A stretch of DNA of 64,000 bases from Dongia_B soli. Its GTDB lineage: Bacteria; Pseudomonadota; Alphaproteobacteria; Dongiales; Dongiaceae. The stretch spans positions 434,001 through 498,000 of the forward strand of contig NZ_JAXCLW010000002.1 of the NCBI RefSeq assembly GCF_034044715.1. Reading direction: 5' to 3'. Shown piece by piece: positions 7,203 to 17,195 of the stretch. The position numbers and the translations under genes are program-made. The notes beneath the pieces are model-generated. The model saw only the letters and a list, made by a program, of their open reading frames with translations. It made no database searches and had not been told where the DNA came from. Each line of letters starts with the position of its first letter. Position 1 is the first letter of the stretch.

Positions 7203-8867
7203 TCAGCGCTGTGATGTCCGCCAGTTCTCCGCGATATAGACCGGCACATTGGCCTTCGGTAGCGGAGTCTTACCCAGGATCATATCCGAGCATTTCTCCG
7301 CCACCATGATGGTCGGCGCATTCAGATTACCGCTGACCACGCTTGGCATGATGGAAGCATCGACTATGCGCAGCCCTTCAAGCCCACGCACGCGCGCCTG
7401 CGGATCAACCACGGCCATGTCGTCGGTACCCATCTTGCAGGTGCAGGAAGGGTGATAGGCACTATCGCCCCGCTCGCGCACAAAGGCATCAATCTCAGCA
7501 TCGGTTTTTACATGGGCGCCTGGATTGATTTCAGGTCCCCGGAAAGGCTCGAAAGCCTTTTGCGCGAATATTTCGCGCGTCAGTTTCACCGCATCGCGGA
7601 ATTCGCGGCGATCCTGCTCTTCCATGAGATAGTTCGGCTGGATGATGGGGTGCTGGCGCGGATCGGTGGATTTCAGTTTGATCCAACCACGCGACGCTTG
7701 CCGCATATTGCCGATATGTACCTGATACGCATGGCAGGTGCCGTTCTGGCGACCATGATCATTGACTGTTGAGGGCAGGAAGTGGAACTGCAGGTTCGGA
7801 TGCTCGATGCCAGCCTGCGACCGGATGAAACCACCGGCTTCAAGATGGGCCGAGGTGCAGACGCCACTGCGGGTCAGGAACCATTGCACACCGGCTAAAG
7901 CCATCGGCACCGGTTTCGTATAGGTATAAAGCGTGATCGGCTTGGTGCATTGCTGCTGGATGTACATCTCCAGATGTTCCTGAAGATTCTGGCCGACACC
8001 GGGCAGGTCGTGCTTGACCTCGACGCCAACCTCTCGCAAATGATCCGCCGGGCCGATGCCTGACAGCATCAGCAATTGCGGCGAGTTGATGGCGCCGCCG
8101 GAGCAGATGACTTCACGTTCCGCCCGGTAGCGCTTTACCTGGCCATTCTGGACGAACTCGACGCCGACTGCCCGCTGGCCTTCGAGAATGATGCGCTGGG
8201 TGAAGGCGCGGGTTTCCACGGTGACGTTGGACCGCTTTTCTGCAGGATGCAGATAAGCCATGGCAGCGGACCAGCGGCGGCCGTTGCGGATGGTCATATC
8301 CATCCGTCCGACACCTTCCTGCTGATAGCCATTCATATCCTTGGTGAAAGGATAACCAGCTTGCTGGGCGGCCTCGATGAAGGCGTCGAAGAGAACGTTC
8401 TGCTGCGTGCCGGTATGCACCCAGAGCGGGCCGCTGTCGCCGCGATATTCATCGCCGCCTATTTCGCGTGTCTCCGCGCGACGGAAATAAGGGAGGATTT
8501 CCTGATAAGACCAACCGTCGCAATTTTCCTTGAACGCCCAGCGGTCGTAATCCAGCGCATGGCCGCGAACATAGACCATAGCGTTCAGTGCCGAAGAGCC
8601 GCCGAGAACGCGGCCGCGCGGCCAGTACATGACACGGTTGTTCATGTGGGCCTGCGGTTCGGTATGGTAGTACCAATTATATTTATCGTCGCAAAGATTG
8701 TACATCAGCGCGGCCGGCATGTGGATTTTCCAGTTCCACCATTCATCCCGCGGGCCCGCTTCCAGCACGCAAACCGAATGGCCTTCGGCCGAAATCCGGT
8801 TCGTCAGGACGCAGCCGGCGGAGCCGGCGCCGACAATCACATAATCGAAAGTCGCATCAAAATTCAT
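7203..8867 (-). CDS. betA: choline dehydrogenase
   Basis: This 554-residue GMC oxidoreductase oxidises choline to betaine aldehyde using FAD, donating electrons to the respiratory chain. The dinucleotide-binding motif VGAGSAGCVL lies at residues 12-21. The GMC signatures follow: PRGRVLGGSSALNAMVYVRG near residue 80-100 and SGGAINSPQLLMLSGIGP near 255. The active-site His is in SAYHPSCTCKMG near 465. Length and architecture are those of BetA. It is the last gene of betI-betB-betA, 17 bases after betB, and ends at a shared terminator. BetI regulation through the operator at 11034-11059 is likely. Confidence 0.95.
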   Translation of the reverse strand: MNFDATFDYVIVGAGSAGCVLTNRISAEGHSVCVLEAGPRDEWWNWKIHMPAALMYNLCDDKYNWYYHTEPQAHMNNRVMYWPRGRVLGGSSALNAMVYVRGHALDYDRWAFKENCDGWSYQEILPYFRRAETREIGGDEYRGDSGPLWVHTGTQQNVLFDAFIEAAQQAGYPFTKDMNGYQQEGVGRMDMTIRNGRRWSAAMAYLHPAEKRSNVTVETRAFTQRIILEGQRAVGVEFVQNGQVKRYRAEREVICSGGAINSPQLLMLSGIGPADHLREVGVEVKHDLPGVGQNLQEHLEMYIQQQCTKPITLYTYTKPVPMALAGVQWFLTRSGVCTSAHLEAGGFIRSQAGIEHPNLQFHFLPSTVNDHGRQNGTCHAYQVHIGNMRQASRGWIKLKSTDPRQHPIIQPNYLMEEQDRREFRDAVKLTREIFAQKAFEPFRGPEINPGAHVKTDAEIDAFVRERGDSAYHPSCTCKMGTDDMAVVDPQARVRGLEGLRIVDASIMPSVVSGNLNAPTIMVAEKCSDMILGKTPLPKANVPVYIAENWRTSQR

Positions 8868-8884
8868 CGTCTTACTTTCCCCGC

Positions 8885-10339
<1,455 letters not shown>

Positions 10340-10343
10340 AGCG

Positions 10344-10937
10344 TTATTCCAGGGCTATGTTCAGATTCAGTTTGGAATTCAGGTAGTCGATCACCAGCCG
10401 CCGTGCGGTTGCGCCATTGGGCGTATCTTGTTTCAGGGCCGCGCGCAGCCATAATCCGTCGATGAGCAATGCAACGAGAGTGGCGATGGCTTGCACATCA
10501 TGGCCACGCGTGAGGGGGCGCAAGGCATCGACAAGATTATCGTGCAGACGGCCGATGATGATGCGCTGCACCCGGGCCAGTCTTGCGCTATTGGGCACCT
10601 GCGCCCAAAAGGCGAGCCAGGCAGAAACCCCCTCAGGGGTGAATACTTCAGCACCTATATTACCATCTATTACAGCCATCAGCCGTTCGACTGGAGTCCT
10701 AGCAGCCCGCTGCCGGCTGACCACGGCAAGGCGCAGATTTGTACCAAGCCGCCGCAACGTCGCTTCCAGCAGATCCGCCTTGTCCTCGAAGTAATGATGG
10801 ACGATGCTGGTGGAGACCCCAGCTTTGGCGGAGATCCGTGACAGGCTGGACTCGGCGAAACCGACTTCGTGAATCGACGCGATGGTCGCATCGATCAATT
10901 GCCGCCGCCGAATTTCTTCCATGCCTAGTTTCGGCAC
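10344..10937 (-). CDS. betI: choline-responsive repressor BetI
   Basis: This 197-residue TetR-family repressor is first in the betIBA operon. The helix-turn-helix is at about residues 25-50 (FAESSLSRISAKAGVSTSIVHHYFEDKADLL). The C-terminal part carries BetI hallmarks: RLMAVIDGNIGAEVFTPEGVSAWLAFWAQVP and LIDGLWLRAALKQ. In known systems BetI represses bet and cho genes and is relieved by choline. It is divergent from choXWV, and the gap holds a strong dyad at 11034-11059, so it probably controls both directions. Confidence 0.92.
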   Translation of the reverse strand: MPKLGMEEIRRRQLIDATIASIHEVGFAESSLSRISAKAGVSTSIVHHYFEDKADLLEATLRRLGTNLRLAVVSRQRAARTPVERLMAVIDGNIGAEVFTPEGVSAWLAFWAQVPNSARLARVQRIIIGRLHDNLVDALRPLTRGHDVQAIATLVALLIDGLWLRAALKQDTPNGATARRLVIDYLNSKLNLNIALE

Positions 10938-11033
10938 TTTTCCCTCACCAGTCCGTCGGCCATCGCGGCCGGATTTTGGCTGGCGGCCCGGATCACAAAT
11001 GGTCGGGCCGCTAAAGTGAGGTCATGATGCGGG

Positions 11034-11059
11034 TTTTATATTGGTCGATCAATCAAAAA
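11034..11059. promoter_or_regulatory. probable BetI operator between betIBA and choXWV
   Basis: The core ATTGGTCGATCAAT (11040-11053) has only one mismatched pair and is flanked symmetrically by TTTT and AAAA. It resembles the ATTGA..TCAAT type of BetI box. It lies about 100 bases upstream of betI and about 190 upstream of choX. The remaining 300-base gap (10938-11244) shows no gene. Confidence 0.6.
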
Positions 11060-11244
11060 AGGCCCTTGGCCTTGACGCAAAAGCGGCATAAGGTGACGCA
11101 GTCGGTGAGATTTCTCACCGCCGGAGCCAATAGATTCTGCCGCTCTGACATCCGCAAAAGGCCAGGCAGTTGAACCGGCTGGCCCACCGCAAGAAGGGCG
11201 CGGAATAACAGGTGGCGATCAACCTTGTGCTGGGAGGCACAGCG

Positions 11245-12174
11245 ATGAACTTTCGTAAGCTCGTGGTGGCGACTGTTTTTACGGTTGCCTCTTTCACTGC
11301 TGCTCAAGCGGCTGAACCAGATTCCTGCAAGAAGGTCCATCTGGCCGATGTGGGCTGGACCGATAACACCGCGATCAATGGCTTGTTTACCACGACGCTG
11401 AAGGGTCTTGGGTATGAGCCGAAGGTCGATACCTTGGCGCTGCCGGTGATCCTGGAGAGCCTCAAGAACAAAGATCTTGATATCTTCCTCGACAACTGGA
11501 TGCCGTCGAACGAAGCCAATGTGAAGCCTTATATCGAGGCCAAGACGATCGATCAGTTGAAGCCAAATCTGGTGGGTGCCGGTTATGGCCCGGTGGTGCC
11601 GGATTATGTCGCCGCTGCCGGCGTCAAGGACATCAAGGACCTCGCCGCTAACAGCGACAAGTTCAAGAAGAAATTCTATGGCATCGAGCCGGGCAATGAC
11701 GGCAACAAGATCGTCCAGGCGAAGATCGATGATCCGGCAAACGGCCTGAAGGGCTGGAAGCTGATCGAATCTTCTGAGCAGGGCATGCTGGCCGAAGCGC
11801 AGAAGAAGATGTCCAAGAAGGAATGGATCGTGTTCCTGGGCTGGGCGCCGCATCCGGTCATGGGCGCGATGCCGCTGGTCTATCTGACCGGCTTCGAAAA
11901 GGACGGCTTCGGCGAAGCGCATATTCACACGCTGACCCGCCCCGGTTACTCGCAGGAATGCACCAATGTCGGCAAATTGCTGGATAACCTGCAATTCGAT
12001 CTGAAGATGGAAAGTGCGATCATGGATGAGATCGGCAAGGGTCAGGACGGCGAAAAGGCCGCCTCTGCCTGGCTGAAGCAGAATCCGGCGGTGCTGGACA
12101 AGTGGCTGGCCGGCGTCACTACGGCGGATGGCCAGGATGGCGCTGCAGCTGTGAAGAAAAGCCTCGGTCTCTAA
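11245..12174 (+). CDS. choX: choline ABC transporter substrate-binding protein
   Basis: This 309-residue periplasmic protein captures choline for the ChoWV transporter. The signal peptide is MNFRKLVVATVFTVASFTAAQAA. The aromatic cage positions known from Sinorhizobium ChoX are visible: DVGWTDN, LDNWMPSN, the Tyr in GYGPVVPDY, and FLGWAPHP. Two Cys (DSCKK and QECTN) probably form the family disulfide. The start at 11245 is chosen for GGGAGG upstream and the signal peptide; the ATG at 11212 is poorer. A strong terminator separates it from choW, which would let the binding protein outnumber the permease. Confidence 0.93.
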   Translation: MNFRKLVVATVFTVASFTAAQAAEPDSCKKVHLADVGWTDNTAINGLFTTTLKGLGYEPKVDTLALPVILESLKNKDLDIFLDNWMPSNEANVKPYIEAKTIDQLKPNLVGAGYGPVVPDYVAAAGVKDIKDLAANSDKFKKKFYGIEPGNDGNKIVQAKIDDPANGLKGWKLIESSEQGMLAEAQKKMSKKEWIVFLGWAPHPVMGAMPLVYLTGFEKDGFGEAHIHTLTRPGYSQECTNVGKLLDNLQFDLKMESAIMDEIGKGQDGEKAASAWLKQNPAVLDKWLAGVTTADGQDGAAAVKKSLGL

Positions 12175-12187
12175 TATTCGTCATTGA

Positions 12188-12236
12188 AGGCGGCCTCGGC
12201 TTTTCTATTCTAAGCCGAGGCCGCCTATTATTTTAT
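12188..12236 (+). terminator. internal terminator between choX and choW
   Basis: A perfect 15-bp stem AGGCGGCCTCGGCTT / AAGCCGAGGCCGCCT with a 9-base loop is followed by ATTATTTTATCTT. It sits inside the choXWV unit and probably acts by partial readthrough. Confidence 0.85.
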
Positions 12237-12298
12237 CTTGCACCCAGTTCGGGAGCTGTCGGGCCAGGGTTGTGCGGCTCGGCTTGCGGGGGAGCGCG

Positions 12299-13177
12299 AT
12301 GGAACAGCTGGAAACTTGGATTACTGATAACAAAATCCCGATCGGTTTGTGGGCGAAGGAGTTCATCGAGTGGATCAAGGTCTATTTCGGTGCGATCTTC
12401 GATTTCATTTCGGACAAGATCGGCGGCGGGATGGATGCCTCCGTCGAATGGTTGCAAAGTGCGCATGTTCCGCCGCTGATCTTCATCGCGGTTTTTGCCA
12501 TCCTTGCTTTTTTGCGGCAGCGCGACTGGCTAATCACGCTTCTCGTCGTTATCGGTTTCCTGTTTATTCTCAATCTCAATCTCTGGGATGAGATGATCGC
12601 GACCTTGTTGCTGGTCGTCTATTCCACGTTGTTGAGCCTAGCCATCGGTATTCCGATCGGCATTATCTGTGCCAGGAGACCCTGGCTTTATAGCCTGGTC
12701 GCGCCGGTCCTCGACTTAATCCAGACGCTTCCCAGTTTCGTCTATTTGGTTCCGGCTCTCGCTTTGTTCGGCCTGGGTATGGTGCCGGCCGTGGTTGCCA
12801 CTTTCTTGTTTGCTATCGCGGCGCCCGTCCGCCTGACCTATCTCGGTATCAGCCAGGTGCCGGTGGCGCTGGTCGAAGCGGGCGAATCCTTCGGCAGTAC
12901 GCGTTGGCAATTACTTGCAAAAGTGAAGCTTCCGGCGGCGATGCCGACCATCATGGCCGGCGTCACGCAGACGATCATGCTCTCCCTATCGATGGTGGTC
13001 ATCGCCGCCTTGGTCGGCGCCCCTGGCCTCGGCGTGCCGGTGGTTCGCGCGCTGGCTCAGGCGAATGTTGCCCTGGGTTTCGAGGGCGGTCTCGCCATCG
13101 TGGTCCTCGCGATCATCCTGGACCGTGTCATGAAGCAGCCCAAGGCTCGCCGCCGTCAGGTGAAGAAGCAGGCGTAA
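12299..13177 (+). CDS. choW: choline ABC transporter permease
   Basis: This 292-residue inner-membrane permease of the ProW/OpuAB class has an N-terminal amphipathic segment and then about seven hydrophobic helices. The EAA loop that contacts the ATPase is visible as VEAGESFGSTRWQLLAKVKLPAAMPTIMAG near residues 195-225. GAPGLGVPVVRAL follows in the next helix region. The start at 12299 has GGGGAG upstream. choV follows after 10 bases, and choX precedes it across a terminator. Confidence 0.93.
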   Translation: MEQLETWITDNKIPIGLWAKEFIEWIKVYFGAIFDFISDKIGGGMDASVEWLQSAHVPPLIFIAVFAILAFLRQRDWLITLLVVIGFLFILNLNLWDEMIATLLLVVYSTLLSLAIGIPIGIICARRPWLYSLVAPVLDLIQTLPSFVYLVPALALFGLGMVPAVVATFLFAIAAPVRLTYLGISQVPVALVEAGESFGSTRWQLLAKVKLPAAMPTIMAGVTQTIMLSLSMVVIAALVGAPGLGVPVVRALAQANVALGFEGGLAIVVLAIILDRVMKQPKARRRQVKKQA

Positions 13178-13187
13178 GGAGATCGCG

Positions 13188-14396
13188 ATGAGCAATACAT
13201 CTACCGTTCGCTTCGAACATGTCGATGTCGTCTTCGGTAAAAAGGCGAAGGAAGCGGTCTCCTTGCTGGACCGCGGCGAGGGGCGCGACAGTATCCTCGA
13301 TAAAACCGGCTCTCTTGTGGCGGTTCACGATGCGTCCGTTTTCGTCAATGAAGGCGAAATCCTTGTGCTGATGGGATTGTCGGGCTCCGGCAAATCCTCT
13401 CTCCTCCGCTGCATCAACGGCCTCAACAAGGTGACGCGTGGCAAGGTTATCGTGCATGACGGGAGCCAGGAGGTGGATGTTGCCGCCTGCAACGGAGAGA
13501 CGCTCCGTCGCCTTCGCCAGAACCGTATCTCCATGGTGTTCCAGCAATTCGGCCTGATGCCATGGCTGACTGTGCACGATAATATCGGCTTCGGTCTCGA
13601 CATCCGCGGGATGAAAAAGGACGAACGCGACCGGCTGGTGGATGAGAAGATCAAGCTGGTGCGCCTGGACAAGTTCGCTGACAAGTTTGCCCATGAACTT
13701 TCAGGAGGCATGCAGCAGCGGGTCGGCCTGGCTCGCGCCTTTGCGACCGAGGCGGATATTCTGTTGATGGATGAACCATTCTCGGCCCTCGACCCGTTGA
13801 TCCGTGAGCATCTCCAGGACGAACTCCTGGAACTGCAGCGCAATCTGAAGAAGACCATTGTCTTCGTCAGCCACGATCTCGACGAGGCGCTCAAGATCGG
13901 CAACCGCATTGCCATCATGGAAGCCGGCAAGGTCGTCCAATTCGGGACGCCGGAAGAGATCATCCTCAACCCGGTCAATGACTATGTCCGGCAATTCGTC
14001 GCCTCGATGAATCCACTGACCGTGCTGAAGGGTGGGACCTTGATGCGGCCCGTGACCGATCTGGTGCGGGAGCCTGGTAGCAGCTTCGTTCAGCTCGACC
14101 GGGCCGGACGCTGTCGCTGCCGGCTCGACGATGCGGGGCGGCCGATCGATCTGATGATCAATGGCCGCGCGGGCAGCTTCGTTCCCTATAGCAGCGAGCT
14201 CGACCTTGCCAATCTACCGGACGATGTCATGGTGAGCGGTGGCGAACGGACGCCAATGAAGGCCGCTGTCATGGTGCGGCAACTAACAAAACGGCCACTG
14301 GTGCTGTTGAACGGCGACGGCGAACTGATCGGTGTGGTCGGCGAGCATGAGCTGTATCGCGGCATGTTGCGCCAGACGGAATACGCCCGAGCGTGA
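13188..14396 (+). CDS. choV: choline ABC transporter ATP-binding subunit
   Basis: This 402-residue ATPase energises ChoW. The Walker A motif is GLSGSGKSSLLRC, with Walker B DILLMDEPFSALDPL, the signature ELSGGMQQRVGLARA and the switch His in VFVSHDLDEAL. As in ProV/OpuAA, the first ~60 residues precede the core (LLDRGEGRDSIL). The C-terminal ~130 residues form a regulatory extension that resembles degenerate CBS modules (RPLVLLNGDGELIGVVGEHELYRGML). It overlaps no neighbour; the HAD gene starts 28 bases later. Confidence 0.94.
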   Translation: MSNTSTVRFEHVDVVFGKKAKEAVSLLDRGEGRDSILDKTGSLVAVHDASVFVNEGEILVLMGLSGSGKSSLLRCINGLNKVTRGKVIVHDGSQEVDVAACNGETLRRLRQNRISMVFQQFGLMPWLTVHDNIGFGLDIRGMKKDERDRLVDEKIKLVRLDKFADKFAHELSGGMQQRVGLARAFATEADILLMDEPFSALDPLIREHLQDELLELQRNLKKTIVFVSHDLDEALKIGNRIAIMEAGKVVQFGTPEEIILNPVNDYVRQFVASMNPLTVLKGGTLMRPVTDLVREPGSSFVQLDRAGRCRCRLDDAGRPIDLMINGRAGSFVPYSSELDLANLPDDVMVSGGERTPMKAAVMVRQLTKRPLVLLNGDGELIGVVGEHELYRGMLRQTEYARA

Positions 14397-14424
14397 AGTG
14401 CCGACCAGCCTGGAAGTTCCGACG

Positions 14425-15129
14425 ATGAGCAACGTCCGAGCCGTCCTATTCGACAAAGATGGGACGCTGTTCGATTTCTATCGCACTTGGGGGCCGGTAA
14501 CTGAGGCTGCGGCCCTTGTCGTCGCCCATGGCGATCCGATCAGGGCTGAGATCATTCTCACCGGTTCCGGCAAGGACCCGAAAACCGGGCGGTATCGGCC
14601 CGGCTCGCCCATCGCCTCGGGCAGCAACCAGGAAATCGCGCAGCTTTGGGCCGATCTCCTTGGCCGCCATGATGAAGCTGGCGAGATTTATCGGCAGATG
14701 GAAAGCATGTTCCTGGAGCGTCAACGGCAAGGCGCCGTGCCGGTGCTCGATTTGCCGGTCTTCTTCAGCCGATTGCGGCATCGCGGCTTGAAGCTTGGCG
14801 TCGCCACGATGGATAGCGAATTGGGCGCTCTGACGGCGATGGACCGTTATGGGGCCCGCGATTGCCTCGACTTCATTTGCGGCTTCGATACTGGCCATGG
14901 CGTGAAGCCCGGGGGCGGCATGGTCGAGGCCTTCGCGCGGGAGATGGGCATCGCTACGGGCGCCATCGCGGTGGTGGGCGACAGCCCGCACGATATCGAA
15001 ATGGCGCGGGCCGGCGGGGCAGGGCGCGCAATCGGCGTTCTAACCGGTGTCAGCCCGCGCGAAGCGCTGCTGGAGTGCGGCGCCGACATCGTGATCGATA
15101 GCATCGCCGATCTGGAAACTGTCCTGTAG
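14425..15129 (+). CDS. HAD-superfamily phosphatase (phosphoglycolate phosphatase-like)
   Basis: This 234-residue haloacid dehalogenase-type hydrolase has motif I LFDKDGTLFDF with the nucleophile Asp near residue 9. Motif II is VATMDSE, motif III contains the Lys in GHGVKPGGG, and motif IV is VVGDSPHDIEMA. A helical cap lies between motifs I and II. It resembles Gph-type phosphatases, but the substrate is open. It follows choV closely and probably belongs to the same transcript, so it may act on a product of choline use, though that is inference. The start at 14425 avoids overlap with choV. Confidence 0.82.
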   Translation: MSNVRAVLFDKDGTLFDFYRTWGPVTEAAALVVAHGDPIRAEIILTGSGKDPKTGRYRPGSPIASGSNQEIAQLWADLLGRHDEAGEIYRQMESMFLERQRQGAVPVLDLPVFFSRLRHRGLKLGVATMDSELGALTAMDRYGARDCLDFICGFDTGHGVKPGGGMVEAFAREMGIATGAIAVVGDSPHDIEMARAGGAGRAIGVLTGVSPREALLECGADIVIDSIADLETVL

Positions 15130-15138
15130 CTTCTCCGA

Positions 15139-16275
15139 TCAGGGCCGGTTGCGCATCAGATGGGCGCGCATGGCGGAAAGCCCTTCGATCGTATGGCGTC
15201 GTCCAAAGCCGATGCGGAAGCGGTCGGCCGGTGTCTTGCTCAAGGCCGATTCATAGATGCTGGCGGGCAGCAGGACGATGCCATCTTCCTCAGCCAGTCT
15301 TCGGCAAAAAACCTCGACACCGTCCCTCCCTTTATACCGGGGGAAGGCAATGCAGCCGCCATCCGGAACCGACCAGTCGAACAAATCGGAAAATTCATCG
15401 AAGAAGGTATTCATGGCCCGAAGATTCTCAGCAATCAGATCGTGATTGCGGCGGAGGATTCGGTCCCGGGCTTTTAAAGCGATGATGGCCAGATGTTCCG
15501 ACGGGCCGGCATTGCAGATGGACAAATAATGCTTGATGCGCTCCATTCGCGAGAGCAATGCGTGATCGCGGCAAGCAATCCAGCCGATGCGCAAGCCCGG
15601 CAGGCCATAGGCCTTGGACATGACGTTTAACGACAAGCCGCGCTCGTAGGCATCGGCGGCCTGCGGCAATTGGATGCCGGGATCACGTTCCAGGCCGCGA
15701 TAGACCTCGTCCGACAGAAGATAGATACCATGCTGCCGGCAAAGCGCGATCAACGCGTTGAACTGGCCGCGATCCATCACCTTGCCGGTCGGATTATGCG
15801 GGAAGTTCACATAGATCAGTTTTGTCTTCGGCGTGATCATCCGCTTGACGGCATCGACATCGAGCGCCCAGGCATTGCTTTCGTCCAAAGGGATGCCGTC
15901 CGTCTTGCAGATCGTCATCGGGAGCGTTTCGGCCGATTGATAATTCGGCGTCACGATCAAGGCATGATCGTCCTTTTCCAGAATGGCATGCATGGCCGCG
16001 AAGATTCCTTCCTCGGCGCCAGCAAAGCAGAGCACATCCACCGCCTGCAGCGTTTCGTAAGTTGAGGCGACCGCCGCGCGCAACGCAGGCGTGCCGAAGG
16101 TTTCGATATAGCAGAGCGGCATATTTTGGAAGCTATCGCGATCGGCCGGCCCGGCCATTTCCAGAAGCTCGTTCAGCGTCAAGGTCTCCATATCCGACGC
16201 CGTCATGTGGTAACGGGCGCTGAATTCCCATTTCGATAAATAGGTTTCCAGCCGGAAATGGGGCAGCATGGTCAT
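15139..16275 (-). CDS. class I/II PLP-dependent aminotransferase
   Basis: This 378-residue fold-type I aminotransferase carries VNFPHNPTGKVM as the substrate/PLP loop and LLSDEVYRGLE with the PLP-binding Asp and Tyr. The catalytic Lys is in VMSKAYGLPGLRIGW near residue 225. The C-terminal RIGFGRRH carries the carboxylate-binding Arg. It resembles enzymes annotated as capreomycidine-synthase-like or generic aspartate-type aminotransferases. The amino donor is unknown. It overlaps by four bases (ATGA) the upstream regulator reading frame, so the two form one transcript. It is convergent with the HAD gene, 9 bases away. Confidence 0.85.
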   Translation of the reverse strand: MTMLPHFRLETYLSKWEFSARYHMTASDMETLTLNELLEMAGPADRDSFQNMPLCYIETFGTPALRAAVASTYETLQAVDVLCFAGAEEGIFAAMHAILEKDDHALIVTPNYQSAETLPMTICKTDGIPLDESNAWALDVDAVKRMITPKTKLIYVNFPHNPTGKVMDRGQFNALIALCRQHGIYLLSDEVYRGLERDPGIQLPQAADAYERGLSLNVMSKAYGLPGLRIGWIACRDHALLSRMERIKHYLSICNAGPSEHLAIIALKARDRILRRNHDLIAENLRAMNTFFDEFSDLFDWSVPDGGCIAFPRYKGRDGVEVFCRRLAEEDGIVLLPASIYESALSKTPADRFRIGFGRRHTIEGLSAMRAHLMRNRP

Positions 16276-16940
16276 GACTTGACTCGCTTCGGTTTTGAGG
16301 TGGTTTTGGGAGCGTGCGACCGCCGTGCCGCTGCCAGCAAACCGTAAACGGTTGCGCGGCTGACGCCAAGCGTTTGCGCGATGAAGGGCGTTGCATTGCG
16401 GGTTTGAAACAGTCCCGCTTTATCCAATCGCGCCAGGAGGGATATGCGGTCGGCGCGATCAAGGGCAGCCATGGACTTGCCGGTCTCGCCAAGGAAATGC
16501 CGGATCTACAGATTGATCCGCTCGCGCCAGTCGTGACGGAACAGTGGCTCCGGCCGGTCGGTCAGCGGTGTTGCAAAGGCACTGAGGAGTGCGATGGCAG
16601 CATCGAATTTCGACAGATCCAGATTTATGCAGAGGAACCCTGCACGCCGATTGTCTTTATCCCGCAAGACGGCGCTGATCGATTTGATCCGGCTGCCATC
16701 GAAATTGGCTTTCTCATAAGGCCCATAGGTATCGGCTTCTTCCAGAAGATCGGGATCATGGCCGAGATGGGATGGAGCGCCGGGGCGACGTTTCGAGAAG
16801 GCATTCCAGATCCGCACCACACGGTCGGTCATCACGTCATGAATCACCACTTCCGCATGGGGATGCAGCAAGGCCGCCACGGCTTGCGCGGTTGGAAAAT
16901 GAATGGCGAGGGGATGCGGCGCGGAATCGATCTTCTTCAT
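16272..16940 (-). pseudogene. DauR/YheO-type transcriptional regulator interrupted by an in-frame TAG
   Basis: Two ORFs in the same frame reconstruct one regulator. Codons from 16940 to 16509 encode a PAS-like YheO domain (HPHAEVVIHDVMTDRVVRIW, then KSISAVLRDKDNRRAGFLCINLD). The stop at 16506-16508 is TAG, after DWRERINL. Eleven codons later the frame continues into a C-terminal helix-turn-helix (FQTRNATPFIAQTLGVSRATVYGLL), as in intact DauR proteins. There is no shift, so one base change (or a sequencing error) explains it. The C-terminal part could also restart at the ATG at 16472. The start at 16940 is preferred to a TTG at 16976. Confidence 0.82.
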
Positions 16941-16948
16941 AGCTAGAC

Positions 16949-16976
16949 AATATGTACAATCTTTACAAACTGTCAA
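16949..16976 (-). promoter_or_regulatory. promoter and dyad in front of the DauR-like regulator
   Basis: On the minus strand TTGACA (16971-16976) is followed 16 bases later by CATATT. This places transcription start almost on the ATG at 16940, consistent with a leaderless message, and no ribosome site is visible. A TGTA-N7-TACA dyad (16953-16967) lies between the two boxes and may be an autoregulatory site. Confidence 0.4.
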
Positions 16977-17096
16977 ATGCGCTTGCCGTGTTGAAGACCG
17001 CAGTGGAGTTGCGGTTGTTACAGATTGTTACCTTTTTCCCCACCGCTATTGCTTGACCCTCTCGACGAACGGGCCTACCGATGGAGAGAGAACGCG

Positions 17097-17116
17097 AATG
17101 ATTTGCATGTGCATTT
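17097..17116. promoter_or_regulatory. possible metal-responsive operator upstream of efeU
   Basis: AATGATTTGCATGTGCATTT is an imperfect dyad (AATG...CATT) about 80 bases upstream of the efeU start. The position and ATG/CAT half-sites are reminiscent of Fur-type boxes, but the match is weak. Confidence 0.25.
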
Positions 17117-17195
17117 AACTCTTCTTCCTCCATACGTTGTCGCGGCGGTTAATGATGCTGCAGGTGGATTTCGAGTAGCCGAGGTCAGTTACCTG

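Noticed and set aside
16506..16508. The amber codon in the DauR-like gene as pyrrolysine
   Set aside because: It lies at a domain linker in a transcription factor, not in a methyltransferase active site, and no Pyl machinery is in the window. A point mutation or sequence error is simpler.
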